Shown one piece after another: positions 35,357 to 47,532 of a stretch of 64,000 nucleotides of DNA (the stretch's first letter is position 1; each line of letters begins with the position of its first letter). The notes under the pieces were generated by a model. It did no database searches. It was not told where the DNA came from and saw only the letters and a list, made by a program, of their open reading frames with translations. Source of the stretch: Lasiosphaeris hirsuta (taxonomy: Eukaryota; Ascomycota; Sordariomycetes; Sordariales; Lasiosphaeriaceae); NCBI GenBank assembly GCA_030549175.1, contig JAUKUA010000001.1, positions 5,518,001 through 5,582,000 of the forward strand, in the 5' to 3' direction. The position numbers and the translations under genes are program-made.

Positions 35357-38059
35357 TAGGTGATATGTACTGGAAACTCAGAGCCAATATCGGATCAAAC
35401 CTCGAGACGAAATGGTGGTAAACCGGAAGGTGAAAAGTTGAATGGCCGAACCTTCTGCCGTGGAAGGGAGTGTATTTAGTCCTGTAAGACTACCGCGAGA
35501 TTTTGCAAACGCGCTTCACACCATCCCCGTCATACGCTGTGCTGTTTTAAGTAGCTTTGGAGGATCGATGAACGCCTGGAGACCCGTTCCAGCGCTCCAT
35601 AGACATCAATCCTTCATTTCAAAGCCCAAACTGGGACTTGGCCTGTTCACTACTCCTCCCGTCCGCGCTATTTCTTAGTAAAGGGGGTGAGTGAGCTGAG
35701 AGCCCATCTGAAATATCGCACTTGCTCGCCAATAAGAGAAGGAATCGGAATAGCGTATGCAGCGGGTAATTACCTGGGCGCGAGCTTGCTCAACTCGATA
35801 GCTCTAGCAATGTAGGTTACTTAGCTACCCTACATGTAATGGAAGCACCCCTGCGCCATCATACGCTGTGTCGTCTCCTGCGCGACGGGACACGTGCATG
35901 GTGGCCGAGACTCAGGGGTCCCAGACGTGAGAGATGCGAAGCCAGATCGAATGAGGCGGCAGGATGGGCAGCCTTGGGCTGAAGCCTGCCGACAACCGTC
36001 GATGTTTCGATGCGCGATGTTTCGGGCCTGGACGGAACGGTTTCCAGTCTCGGCTCCCAGTACGAGGGATGAGGAACCGGGTTGACTGCTGTACCGAGTA
36101 CCGCTGCCGGCGTTAGGACTGGCTGGGCCCTCGATTGTATGGGTCCTTGTAGAGTGGGTACCCAAGACTCAGCCGGCTCTGTCCGAACTCTTGACATTTT
36201 GCTTTGGTCAATCCCACGCCCTGCCATTGGCCGTGAGTTCAAGATAAGAAGCCTATCTCTTGGCAGCCTTGGCGACTGGGACTTGCTGGGTCTCTCAGCT
36301 CTTGGCTGCAGGCATGTTTCCCGCCAACTCCAACAAGCCTGCCTCCCCCATGCTAGCCAGGCGTCGAAAATCTCTCATGCGACTCGTCCTCTTTCCGTGA
36401 TCTGGGGTGCATTAACCAAAACGCCACACCACCGAAGGACGAACGACGCGCCCGTCTTACGATCGGCTTCCCCTTTGAGCCAAAAGACCCTTGATACCCA
36501 ATCGAGGGGACGCGCTTCCCATCCCTCGGAGTTCGCGCGCCTGCATGATCATGGTCAGTAAGGCCGAAAATTTTCACTCAGAGCGCTCAGAGCACCACTC
36601 CAGGCAGCTTTCCCTCTTGTTAGCACCCCCGCAGCCTATCCAGAGCCTGGGCTGTCCGTTGTGCTGCCGTGCCGGGAGCAGCCCGAGAGGGGGCGAGGTG
36701 TGTGTTGACAACAGCACCAAGAAAGGCAAAAGCAAAACAACTGTTTCGAGTCGAGCGAGTCCTCCTCGCTCCGTACACTGCATACACGTACCCGTCCTAC
36801 GTAGCGATTCGCGCTCCACACAGACATATCGCCGAGTCTTCATGAGCTGATGTGGCCCCATCAACCCCAACTTCCCTCCCTTTCCGGGCGGCAATATGCT
36901 TCTTCTTTGCAGATCAAATGGCGTTACCAAGTCCAACGGTCTGGGGGAGGGGCAGGTAGTTGGGTAAGTGCAAGCATCATGTCACCCTGCCAGGTATCCA
37001 GTTGTGTGGACTGGAGTTCAGAGTCCAATCCCACGCGACTGAAGCGAAGCCAGTCGCAACCTGAGACAAGGACGGAGCTTGAAGGCCAGGCACCGAAGTA
37101 GTCTAGAAGAAGGCGGGGAACGGAGCCCGGATGGGGGGTGAAGTCACCAAAGCTAGAAATAGCATGCCTTGATTCGCTTGATTTGTTCAAAATATGCCCT
37201 GCTTGTGTGTGACACGCGCGGTTGACAAGTTGGCCGGCAGGCTACGAGGTCGTCGTTGCTAACAAAATACCCGACTCAGGACACACGATTTGGTAAAAAA
37301 AAATGATACAGCCCCACGCCAACCCGGTTGGTTGGCCTGAGCTTCCTGCCGCAGCTATATTCGGGCATTGATTTTCGAGATGCGAATTGTGAATCCGGCC
37401 CTGACAGACTCTCCTGCAAATTTGGTACTATGTCGCATAGTCTCCTCAGAAATGCGTGTGAAGTCAGACTTGATTTTTTTCTTCTTCAATCGATGCTCGG
37501 AGAGCGCGAAGGACAGCCTGCCGTAGAAATGTATGATTGAAGAAATTTCAACCGGTGGGGGTAGGTCTGCAGCCAGCTTCAGCTGTCGCGTGTGAGGCAA
37601 GGCGAATCAGCGCATCTGAACAGCTGCATTCGGGAAAATGCCTCTCGACCCTGGCTCAGGTACCGAAACCCGATCTCCCCTCATCATTGGCTAGAGGGTA
37701 TAGATTTTTCGCAACCCCCAAACTTTGGGCTTCCCGTTGCTGGACGATTGCTGCGCATCGTGTAATTTCGAAAGGGTGTCCTTCAAATGGCAGCGAAGCG
37801 AGCTGACGGCGAAGTAGAGCGAACTGGTGACTAGCGGTTTCTCGCCTGTCCCCAATGCCTCGTTTCAAGCCTCAATACGGCGGCGTCTTGCCTGACGAAC
37901 AAATCCCGATGTGTAAAATAGGACTGTCCGATTTATACGCACGACCCAAGGTGGGGGGTCTGCGGGGCAACACGATCGGAGAGCCAGAGAGGTCTCGTCT
38001 ACTTGTCCGGGCTGGGAGATCCCTCCACAAAATTCGCACCAGCCGGGGGTCGCATCATC

Positions 38060-38063
<4 letters not shown>

Positions 38064-38097
<34 letters not shown>
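38064..38097. repeat. (CA)17 microsatellite
   Basis: Seventeen perfect CA dinucleotides in the interval upstream of the ammonium permease gene. Likely polymorphic between strains. Confidence 0.95.
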
Positions 38098-38098
<1 letters not shown>

Positions 38099-38432
38099 CT
38101 CGCTGAGTGCCTGCCGGGCCTCTGAAGTCTGGACGGTGTACTACTGGTGCGCAATTTTTTCTCTCGCCTCGCCTCACCACCACTCTGGACATCTCCGATC
38201 CCGGGGGTCGCGAGCCGCATCTTGTGGGTTGGTGTGCCGCCCGCGCTGCGCTGCTCTGTTCTGCCGGGCAGGCACGACGGCACTCAAGGCACCGAGTAGG
38301 CGGAACGAAGCAGGCGTAACCGCGGTTACCCCCGTGGCCGGTCATGCTGCCATACGATGTGCGACCTCTGGGGCAATTGACTTTTTTGTGTAGCTCTGTC
38401 TCGTGCGCAGCCCGAATCGGATAATTCTTCAG

Positions 38433-38449
38433 GATAGATAGATAGATAG
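38433..38449 (+). promoter_or_regulatory. GATA tetramer cluster upstream of the ammonium permease gene
   Basis: Four tandem GATA units, three of which match the HGATAR consensus for fungal nitrogen regulators of the AreA/NIT2 type. The cluster lies about 880 bp before the permease ATG. Two further HGATAR matches lie closer: CGATAA on the minus strand at about 39060-39065 and CGATAG near 39274. Regulation by nitrogen is inferred from the motif and the gene product, not shown. Confidence 0.45.
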
Positions 38450-39329
38450 AAACAAGAGATTTTGGGTGGGCGTCCGCGCTTTCCCTCCAGGCCAAGCGGC
38501 CGTAGGTACCCTGTACACAGGTACATACCTTTGTATGTATGTACATGCCCGCCGAGGTAGTGTGGCCCATGCGCGGGCGTGGGGAGGAGTGCGGCGCCCC
38601 AAGGGCGGGGGTTCAGCACACCCTCTTCGCGCAAACAGGTACCATGGGCTGCTACCAAGCATCCAGCCCAGCGCCGCCTACAGCCACTGAGCCCGGCTCG
38701 GCGCTAGCTGGTTGGGGAGTCTGGAGCACTTCCATTCCATTGTATCAACTCAGCGTGTGCCGTCCGTGGCTCCATGGTCACCAGAGCGTCGACAGATACC
38801 TTATGGAGGGCCCCCAAGGTAATTCCCGCGCATCGAGCCCACTCGATCAAAACGGGATGGAATCCGAATTGGCTGCAAGACCCATGCACTCTCGAGGCGC
38901 TAGGTGAACCCGGTTGTGGCTGCTCTTCTTGTCTTTCTCAAGTGCTGCTGCCCTTGCTGCCTTCCAAGTCTTGCTGCCCTTCCCTTGGAACTAGCGCGCT
39001 GCCGGCCTGCGAGCCTGCGTCAGGCCTCGCTGCTCCCCACTTTGGCATCTACCCACCTTGTTATCGAGCAACCCACCCCCGTCACACTCAATCGCATTCC
39101 AATTTATATACCTACGCTGTCCCACCCCGATTCCAGTCTCTTGGTCCACTGATCCAGTCCTGCCCAGCCCGTGCTCCGTCAACCTCGAGCCGCCCACGAG
39201 ACGGCCCTCCCCTCCAACGGCAACAACGGCCCATTCCTTCATGACATAGCAGATTTTCGAAACACGTCCCCTCCGATAGACTCGTACCTTATTGCATAGT
39301 CCGGCAGGGACTTTACGCCGTTGCCCATC

Positions 39330-41060
39330 ATGTCATATTCGTGGATCGGCGCGCCAACCGAGTTCAATGGCACTGACGAGGTCAGGGGTGGTGACCCAAG
39401 TGAGCCAGCCCTTACAACTGCATCTCACCGCATTGCCCAAGACGCGCAACGCACGGAGTATACTGACAATGGGTGCTCGCAGCCACCGAGAACTTGAACC
39501 AATGGTACCAATCAGGTGATCAGGCCTATATCCTCGTGTCGTCGGCCATGGTCTTGATCATGGTGCCCGGTGTCGCATTCCTCTATTCGGGACTGGCCCG
39601 CCGAAAGTCGGCTCTGTCGCTCATCTGGGTCGTTATGATGTCCTTCAGCGTTATCGTCTTCCAGTGGTACTTCTGGGGCTATTCCCTCGCCCTCAGCAGC
39701 ACCGCCACCAACGGCTTCATCGGTAACCTTCACCACTTCGGCCTACGCAACACGCTCGGCGCACCATCCCCCGGATCCCCACTCATCCCAGAGCTCCTAT
39801 ACTCCTTTTACCAGGTAAGCCGGGGCGTCCAGCTGGGCCATTACGACCGCGCTGCTTGTTGTGCGGTACAGCTAATGCGACTCCTTAGATGCAATTCTGC
39901 GCCGTCACTGCAGCTCTCGTCATCGGCTCGACAGCCGAGCGTGGCCGTGTGATTCCCGGCATGGTATTTACTTTCTTCTGGGCTACCCTGGTCTACTGCC
40001 CGATTGCGTGTTGGGCGTGGAACATCAACGGCTGGGGTTTCAAGTACGGTGTCATGGACTACGCGGGTGGTGGCCCCGTCGAGATTGGATCCGGCGTTTC
40101 GGCGCTGGCGTACTCGTGGGTTCTTGGGCGTCGTAACGAGAAGATGATGCTCAACTTCCGTCCCCACAACATCTCGCTCATCACCATCGGAACTGTCTTC
40201 CTGTGGTTCGGCTGGCTCGGCTTCAACGGCGGTTCCGCTTTCGGCGCTAACCTGCGCGCTGTCATGGCATGCTGGAACTCTTGTTTGACTGCCATGTTCG
40301 CGGCTATGACCTGGTGCTTGCTCGATTTCCGCCTGGCGAAGAAGTGGTCGCTTGTTGGATGGTGTTCCGGTACTATTTCGGGTCTTGTTGCTGCCACCCC
40401 AGCATCCGGTTATATTACCCCCTGGGCCAGCATCATCCTCGGCGTTGTGACCGGTGTTGTTTGCAATTACAGCACAAAGGTCAAGTTTCTCATCGGCATT
40501 GATGATGCCCTCGACGTGTTTGCCGAGCACGGTGTCGGAGGTATTGTCGGATTGGTTTTCAACGCCTTCTTCGCTGCCGATTACATTATTGGACTGGATG
40601 GCGTCAACACGGGCATTACAGGAGGTTTCCTCAACCATAACTACCGTCAGCTTTATGTTCAGGTCGCATATATCGTGGCCTGCTGCGCCTATGGGTTCGT
40701 GATGTCGGCCATCATTGCCAAGCTTATCGACCTGGTGCCTGGCCTTCACCTTCGGGCCTCGGAGGAGGCTGAGCTGCTTGGTATGGATGACGACCAGCAC
40801 GGCGAGTTCGCCTACGACTACGTTGAGGTACGTGTCTCGTTCTACAAGGACTGCCCTGCTCGATGGCTAACAACTTTATCTAGGTTCGCCGTGATTACCT
40901 CGCGTGGACACCAGCGGAGAAGGATCAGAAGGATGACGGTGTCATTGTCGCTCCCCAACACGGTATTGCAGAGCATCAAACTATGGCCAATAGTGGGCAC
41001 CCTGTCGCCGCACCCGAGGCCGAGACGCTGCGGGAAAAGAGCCCCTCAAATACGGATTAA
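39330..41060 (+). CDS. Ammonium transporter, MEP/AMT family (Mep1/MeaA-like)
   Basis: Plasma-membrane ammonium permease of 505 residues, close to the usual fungal length. Exons: 39330-39399, 39483-39814, 39889-40827, 40884-41060; all introns GT-AG and in phase. The short first exon ends in FNGTDEVRGGDP and joins TTENLNQWYQSGDQ, like other fungal members. About eleven membrane helices can be traced from AYILVSSAMVLIMVPG to YIVACCAYGFVMSAII. The conserved GGGPVEIGSGVSALAYS motif carries Glu at the first pore twin-His position (E199); the second, H348 (AEHGVGG), is kept. Glu here is known in yeast Mep1/Mep3 and related permeases, whereas Mep2-type sensors have His, so this is likely a transport-type rather than sensor-type member. 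The cytoplasmic tail starts after PGLHLRASEEAELLG. GATA-type sites lie upstream. Confidence 0.95.
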
Positions 41061-43644
41061 ACCAATGATCCTTGGAAGGGCATATTTATCTCTCTCTTTG
41101 GATAAGGCCTTTGCATACACGGTGGAATAGCCGAGGATGGTATGCAGAGGAGGGAATGGGCGTGGGGGAGGCTCCAGCTGTGACCGGAGGTCATTGCTTA
41201 GCGATGAGTTTTGCGGGGTCTTTTTTTTCTTTGTTGTTTTGCTGATTACCGATATCCTGTGGAAATCCTATTGGAGCTAGCATATTGTTGTATAATACCC
41301 CTTGCTGAGCTGTCATCTTTGAAAATCTACGCTTTGCATTTACGATTTTGCTACGGCTCTCGTGGCCATCTGCTGGTGAATGAAATGATGAACCCCCCCC
41401 CCCCCCCCCCCCCCGCTGCGGTTCACTGTGGTTCTAGGCCTTGGTCAATTTGACTACTAGTGAACCAACAAAGTGCAATCTCGCCGCCGCGTGTCTCGGT
41501 CGTTGACCGGGGTTGCCGAGTTGAGACTGGGCAACGGGGAGGGCTGACTGTCCTTATCTGAACCAAGCACTAAGCACACAGGTGTCGCGCTATCTCGCAG
41601 CACTGCTTCGAGATAGCTACTCCTCCTATCTAAACTTGACGTGCGGAGGGTGCTGCTGCTCGATCATACTACTAATCTATGAGGGGCTCGAGTGACAGCG
41701 AGTGTCGCCAGTGGCAAATCTCTGTGCTTAGGCTCCTCATAGCATGATTATGGTACCTCTGGCGTATCATGACTCGAGCAGCTCCGAGGTCTTGCAGGTG
41801 TGTGTCGGGCGCGTCTGTCGTCTGCGTCATCCGAGCGTTATTTCTCTTGCCTGGGGTCTGCCTTATCAATGAGGGGAGGAGCCTGAGCAGCAGCCCGCAT
41901 TTCGCCCGCATATCAGCCAAGACGGCCCACATGGATTGATTGCGAGGGCAGCTTCAGCTCGCGCCGTCCAAAGCATGCATCTCGCGGGTGAAAAGTATGT
42001 CTCTTTTTTTTTTTGCGTCCTTGGCGCGCTGATAAGGAGATCCGGCAGGCCCAAAAGGGCCGTACGACTGGTTGTGGGCTGTTGAGCTCCAACATGAAGT
42101 GAGACATTTGAAATCATGATTTTGTTTCGCCGGCGGATGGCTTGAAGGCTGGAGGTACCTATTGGAGTACTTGTGATGGAAGTATTTACACTAGGTCCGT
42201 ATGAGGACGTGTGGGGAAAGTTATTTGAGGTAAGTGAAGGGTTATCGAACCTGCCATCAAGCTGTCTCTCCACCTCAATAAGTGCACGTCGTGCAAAGAT
42301 ACAGACATGCAGAGCTGCCCCTTTGCCCGTCGGCTAGACAGTGCACTGGCGGACCCGGGTGGTCGGGGCAGTTCGGTCATGGATGCCGGCGCCCTACCTC
42401 GCACAGATTCTGTGTGTAGGATCGGTATCTGGGGTAATAGTTGGGCAGGTAGGGGCGGCGCAAGTATGTACAATGTACACGATCCAGGCCTGGGAGCGCA
42501 AAGTCCCTGTGGGGGTCAGAGGCACCAGTGTAACCGGGAGCCATGCTTTCCTGGTGACCGCGTACTACGAAGCGCCGAGCCGAAGGTGCATGCCGGACTG
42601 GGAGGCCCGGGTTCGGGTTAGGTCTATCGATGGTGGTGTATTTTGCATGCGAATGCATGTTGGCCTTGGAGGGATGGAATGTGATGAAGGAGGTGGTCTG
42701 AGCTGAGAAGAAATCCGGCGGGGTTGGGGTCCGCGACGGGCCGGTTGTGATGTTTTGTGTGCCGGGCCTGTCGCCATCGGCTTGATCCGCTCTTGGTCTC
42801 AAATGTATTTATATATCGACTGGCAACTTCCGTGATGGTGTCGTAAGCTGGTATACCTGGTCAGGTCCAACGTCCTTCCTTCGCTACGTCCTCCCTGCTG
42901 TTTCCCATCAGTCCTACCAGGGACGCACAGTCCCCCCCCCGACCATCAGTTGGTTTTAGGTTTACAAAGTGGAAGTCCACACTGTTGGGCTCCAAGCTTT
43001 ACTCACACCACCCGTGTCTTTAGGGGCTCTGCTCTAGTCACCTATCCTTCCCCTTCCATCCGTGCAGCACTAGTGCTGCAGAAACATATAAGAGAAACAA
43101 ACACAAGGATAGACACTGGCACTACCGATTCGGCAACAGCCTTCTATTACCTATTGCAGTTGTCGCCGATACTGGTGTCTCAAAGGCAATGTCCTTTTCT
43201 CCTGTTCTGTTGTGGCTCAGTCAACATCGCGTTCACGAATGACCGTTAAACTCGATGTGGGATGCCACGTGGAGGGGCAATACCAAAACGATGGAGCTCT
43301 GGTTCCTGGTCAGCTGTCAGCCGTCAGTCACGCAGCCCTGCGGTGGTCTCAGCCACACTAACTACATACCAACCAAGCCGTTGTTGGCATTCCTCGTCCC
43401 ACCAACAGGGCGCCAAGTTTCCAGTCTCTCAGCGCCCTCAGAGAAGAAGGCAACGGAGAGAAAGAGTGATAGACCGTGACGACGCGCTCACTTTTATTTC
43501 AACTCTTATTTTGCTTTCTCCCATCCTCTCGCCACCTCGTTTGGTAACTCGTTTGGTATCCTCTGTATTTTGATTGCTCGGTGATACTGTTTGGCGCAGC
43601 TTTTTGTTGTTTTGTGCTGCGAGCTGATCCATAAACCGGTTGCG
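41061..43644. other. Gene-free interval between permease and hydrolase genes
   Basis: About 2.6 kb with no supportable gene. It holds a C22 tract at 41393 and, near its end, the CT-rich leader of the hydrolase gene. A 141-codon minus-strand frame at 42377-42802 shows no family features. Confidence 0.55.
41393..41414. repeat. Poly-C tract, 22 bases
   Basis: An uninterrupted run of 22 C, 332 bp past the permease stop codon, the longest homopolymer noted in the window. Length is likely to be unreliable in short-read assemblies. Confidence 0.95.
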
Positions 43645-44976
43645 ATGATCTTCATATCGCGCATCTGGCCACTTCAGGCAAATGCCACCACTGGGAGCGC
43701 TACTGCTGCAGCTGCTCTAGTGACAATCACTGCTGTCGCGACGGCCACCATGTTGACCCTTCTTCGACAAGTGTTGTGGCCAGCCCGTCGCAAGATTATC
43801 CCTAGCCCGTTGCACACCGTCATACCTCATTTGTCCAAACTGGAAGCTGGTCGACTCGAGTACAAACCTGACGAATTCCCCGGCGCCCGAGATGTCGTGA
43901 CCCCTGTGAGCTCAGTTATCTTCTCCTTCCTTCCTTGGCGAGCGTCCACGTTAAGTGCTCATTCGGCTAATACATGACCACTAGTATGGATCAACGCGTG
44001 TTTATGAATGGGGGCCAGAAGCTGGCCCCAAAGTAGTCTTCGTTCATGGAATCAGCACATCTTGTCAGACGCTGAAAAAGCTGGCTCACGCCTTGGTAGA
44101 GGAAAAGGGGTGTCGTGTCATGCTTTTTGTAAGTTTATTGCCCAGCGAATTTTGACCGAGTCGACCTAACCCCCTTTTTAGGACTTATTTGGGCGAGGGT
44201 TCAGCGACGGAGTTGGAGATTTACCTCATGACGCTCGACTTTACACCACCCAGATTCTTCTGGCCCTCGCTTCCTCTCTCCTCCCCTGGACAGGCTCGTC
44301 CGCCTTCCGGCTGATCGGCTACAGCATGGGCGGCGGAATCGCCGTCCACTTCGCGGCCGCGTTCCCGCACATGGTCTCCTCGCTCGTCCTTCTCGCCCCG
44401 GCCGGGCTCATCCGCGCCGAGAACTTCGGCAGCCTGACTCGTTTCGTCTTTACCACCGGCCTTGTCCCCGAGCGGCTTCTGGCCGCCATCACCAAACGTC
44501 GTCTACAACGGCCCATCGCCGCCAGCAGCAAGCGCGCCAACCAAGATACACACAAGACGCACGCCACCACCACCACCGACCCTGTCTCCGCCTCGCTCGC
44601 CGAAGCCGCCGACCCCGGATCGGACGGCTGCATCGCCCCGCTCGAGCGCCAAGTCCTGCGCTACGTGCACTGGATGCTCGAGAACCACCCAGGCTTTGTC
44701 CCCGCCTTCATGGCCTGCATCCGTGATGCGCCCTTGGTCGGACAAGAGGAGGCCTGGCGGCAACTGGCGCTACGCGAGCCCGGCACAACCGCAGTCATTC
44801 TCGGTCGCGCCGACGAGATCATCGACCCAGAAGACTACGCGGCTGACGCGCTGCCGCTGGTGGGCGGGCGAGAACATCTACATTGGATAGTGGTCCCAGG
44901 CGGTCATGACTTTCCCATGACCCATGCTCCCGAGACTTTGGAGGCAATCTATACCGCGTGGGAAACGGTTAAGTGA
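43645..44976 (+). CDS. Alpha/beta hydrolase with N-terminal membrane segment
   Basis: Serine hydrolase of the alpha/beta fold, 399 residues; substrate unknown. Exons: 43645-43905, 43985-44128, 44182-44976; GT-AG introns of 79 and 53 nt. Splicing gives TP-YGSTRVYEWGPE, the oxyanion-region VFVHGIST, and MLF-DLFGRGFSDG. The nucleophile elbow GYSMGGG places Ser at S183; candidates for the rest of the triad are D346 (GRADEIIDP) and H377 (PGGHDFPMT). Residues about 14-41 form an Ala/Thr/Leu-rich hydrophobic helix followed by Arg and Lys, suggesting a membrane anchor with the fold on one side. A hydrophilic insert with Thr-rich sequence near residues 245-275 lies in the lid region. The gene is convergent with the ORP gene, 447 bp away. 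Confidence 0.88.
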
Positions 44977-45423
44977 TTAGAGGCGTGCTAGACTCGGGGA
45001 TGAGGGGCATCCCGGCAGCATGGGAGGGGGTCTGATTTGGTTGGCTGGGTATGTCGATCATACTTGTGATATATATGTAAGCGAGGAGTTTAGGATGCGA
45101 GCTTATACCCACGTCTCAAGAGCTAGCTAAAGTACAGCCAGCGGTTGCGGTGTTTTGAGCTACGTTGTTTATTTTTCTGTCATATAATAACGTCACTATA
45201 CTATCATCGAAGGCGCATCGAGTTCCTGAGAGGTAAACGAGGTGAAATGCTTGCCAATTCGCAAGGAATGCAACTACCAAGGTATCATGTCTAGGTGCTC
45301 TTTTGCCAACCAACCCCTCTGCAGTTACTCCTGTCCCACTCATATACCACACCTTGGGTCTTTTTATCACCATCTAGCGACCGCCAGCCGCCTCAGACAT
45401 GCAGTTCCAATGCCACTTCGTCT
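44977..45423. other. Convergent 3' intergenic interval
   Basis: Holds the 3' ends of two converging genes. No additional gene seen. Confidence 0.6.
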
Positions 45424-47532
45424 TTATCCTTGAGCATCGACAAACTCATCGCAGGAATCTTCGGTTTCGGACCTGTTTAGCTTAGCTGGTAGGCTCTTTT
45501 CCAGGTCCTCGTGAAAGTTGATTAGAGGGCCCCCGGCGGCACGAGAACCCGTGGCAGCAAGCATTTCCTGGATCTCGGCTGTGCTCTTGTGCGAAGAGTC
45601 AAGGGGTGGGCTGGTTTGGTTGTTTGACTTCGGTTCCTCTGGCTTCTTAAGCGAAAGTTCGTCCTCACCAAAGTCTATCAGGTCTGCTTCACCACTGCGT
45701 GAGTCGGTTGGTGTGTTGGCAGAAACGGATACCGATCTTCGGGGTATCGCGTTCTTCGTGTCACATTTTTGACCTTTTACAACAGGGTATATCGCCATCA
45801 CCTGGGCAGCCTGTTTCTCTGGGGTTGCTCCGTCTCTGAACAATATTAGCATACTTTCCGGTCGGGGGAAGTTAGGGAGTGCTTGTCGCCGTACATATTC
45901 GCGTTGATAATCCATTCGAGGTCTTCTTCCCCTTCTTCGGGGCCGTGAGGGCCACCTTTTACCCTCCTGAAGAGTCGCGGATGCCACTCCACGCCATCGT
46001 TGGCTCTAATGGCCGCTTCTTCACGCTGTATTTCCTCGATTTTGGTCTTCTCGTCGGTAGCCAGCTCGTGGTTGCGGTCCTTGACTGCCTGTGCTGTATT
46101 GGCCCACAATTTCTGGGACTCTCTCTCATCCTGTTCCTCGAGAGGGCGGCATAGAGGAGGACTGGGCTTTGATCGTAACGCATTGAAGAACATCTCCTTG
46201 TGTCCAGTCTGTTCTCCCTGTCAATAAAAGTCCACCCTCCTCGACCGCCACCGGCTAAGCCTTACCTTCAAGTCTTTGATAAACATCTCTTCGCTCCAGA
46301 GGCCGGACAACTCGTAGAGCACTTCACCGGTGTGCTCGTTCCTGATTGTCCCTCCGATGGCATTGTAGGTCCCGCTGACCCAACCCTTGGTCTTGAAATC
46401 GATATCGGCGCAAAGACCCATTTCGGGGCATCGCACGATGCTGTGGTCTCCCAGCTCATACTTCATCTTCCCAAAAAGAATACCCCTGGCATACATGTTT
46501 GGCTGGGTGAGAACACTAGGGCATGGGCGTTAGCACTCTCGGCTTGTCGCGGAAGAGGGCCTACGACGCACTATCGTTCCCCCTTCTTGGGGTCCTCGCC
46601 TCTGTTCAACAGAGTCAATATCGCTGTCCCTTCCATCATACTGGCTGCAGAGTTACCCAGGAATTTACTCCTGGGCTTGAGCGTGCCGTCTACTCTAATG
46701 TGGTGGTCTGGGACCATGTAGAAATAGCTCGACTTTGGCGGATGGTGCGACGTCTGCTCCGAAACGTAGTACGCCCTCGTCTTATCCGGGAAGTCCCAAT
46801 AACAGGTGAATATTTCGCCAAGGATAGGATTCAGGGGTTTTTTTACTCCCCTGGAACTGTGGTCAGCAGGCTTCCGGGAACTCCGGGACAGGGTTCGGGA
46901 CTTACGGAGGACGTATGTGCCAACCGCTTAGGTAGAACTTAACCACGGAAACGAATCTCTCGACGGGGTCGTCAATCTGGGGTATAGGCAGAAGCATCTC
47001 GGGATGACACATAAAGCTGCACCCACCCTGGTTAGCTTAGGTACGCCACGGCATCGAGCCGCTAGGTGAAAAGTTGTCCATACTTGGTAATACGCTCCAG
47101 CATGCTGCGCGGCTCGAGGATGAACGTTGGTAGAACAACTCTGCTGAGGTCGGCGCCCGGTCTCAGCTGGGATATGATGTGCATCAGGACTGGGTGTCAT
47201 AGTCAGCGGTGCTCCGGTTGTGAATGTCGCGAGGCTGACGGACCGTTGCCCTGGTCGGGCTCAACCACGAGGGTGTCATCTTCGACAACCTCGCCTTGCA
47301 ACCCTTCGCTCGAGGATTTGCTGCCTAAGCAAAAGGCATTGTATGTTAGCATAGGATGCCGCGGAGTATTTGACAAGCTTCCAAGCTCTTGCCTCCTGTT
47401 GCACGTCGGAGGATCTCAACTGGTCCATGTACTACAACCCGCGCTCAAAATGGGCCCTGCCTGCGGCAAACTCCTAGACGACTCACTGGCATTCGAGGTT
47501 GCCCGGCGGCGACCTGGAACTAGTCCCATCAT
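45424..47532 (-). CDS. Oxysterol-binding protein-related protein (Osh6/Osh7-like)
   Basis: Lipid-transfer protein; the closest yeast relatives, Osh6/Osh7, exchange phosphatidylserine for PI4P at ER-plasma membrane contacts. Eight exons on the minus strand: 47532-47487, 47324-47244, 47189-47084, 47016-46906, 46850-46572, 46515-46266, 46217 (or 46208)-45895, 45835-45424; 535 (or 532) residues. The OSBP signature EQTSHHPPK is at about 146-154; upstream are [17 protein letters not shown] and the [10 protein letters not shown] lid/PI4P-binding region, and [13 protein letters not shown] follows. There is no PH or ankyrin domain, so this is the short ORP type. The C-terminus has a basic-acidic helix ([21 protein letters not shown]), then a tail with LIDFGED and PLINFHEDL. 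Exon 1 (ATG at 47532) is short and joined by a GTGAGT donor across a 162-nt intron; this start is the least certain part. Exon 7 has two acceptors 9 nt apart. Confidence 0.88.

Larger units (their letters stand above)
35235..39329. other. 4.1-kb gene-free interval before the ammonium permease gene
   Basis: No supportable gene in either strand. Contents: G16 at 35341, a short inverted repeat ATGTAGG/CCTACAT at 35810-35835, a (CA)17 microsatellite at 38064, a GATA tetramer run at 38433, TGTATGTATGTACAT near 38531, and the CT-rich leader of the permease gene. Size and GATA-type sites fit an extended promoter for a nitrogen-regulated gene. Confidence 0.55.

Noticed and set aside
37865..38100. Cys-Val repeat peptides on the minus strand
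   Set aside because: They are translations of the (CA)17 microsatellite.
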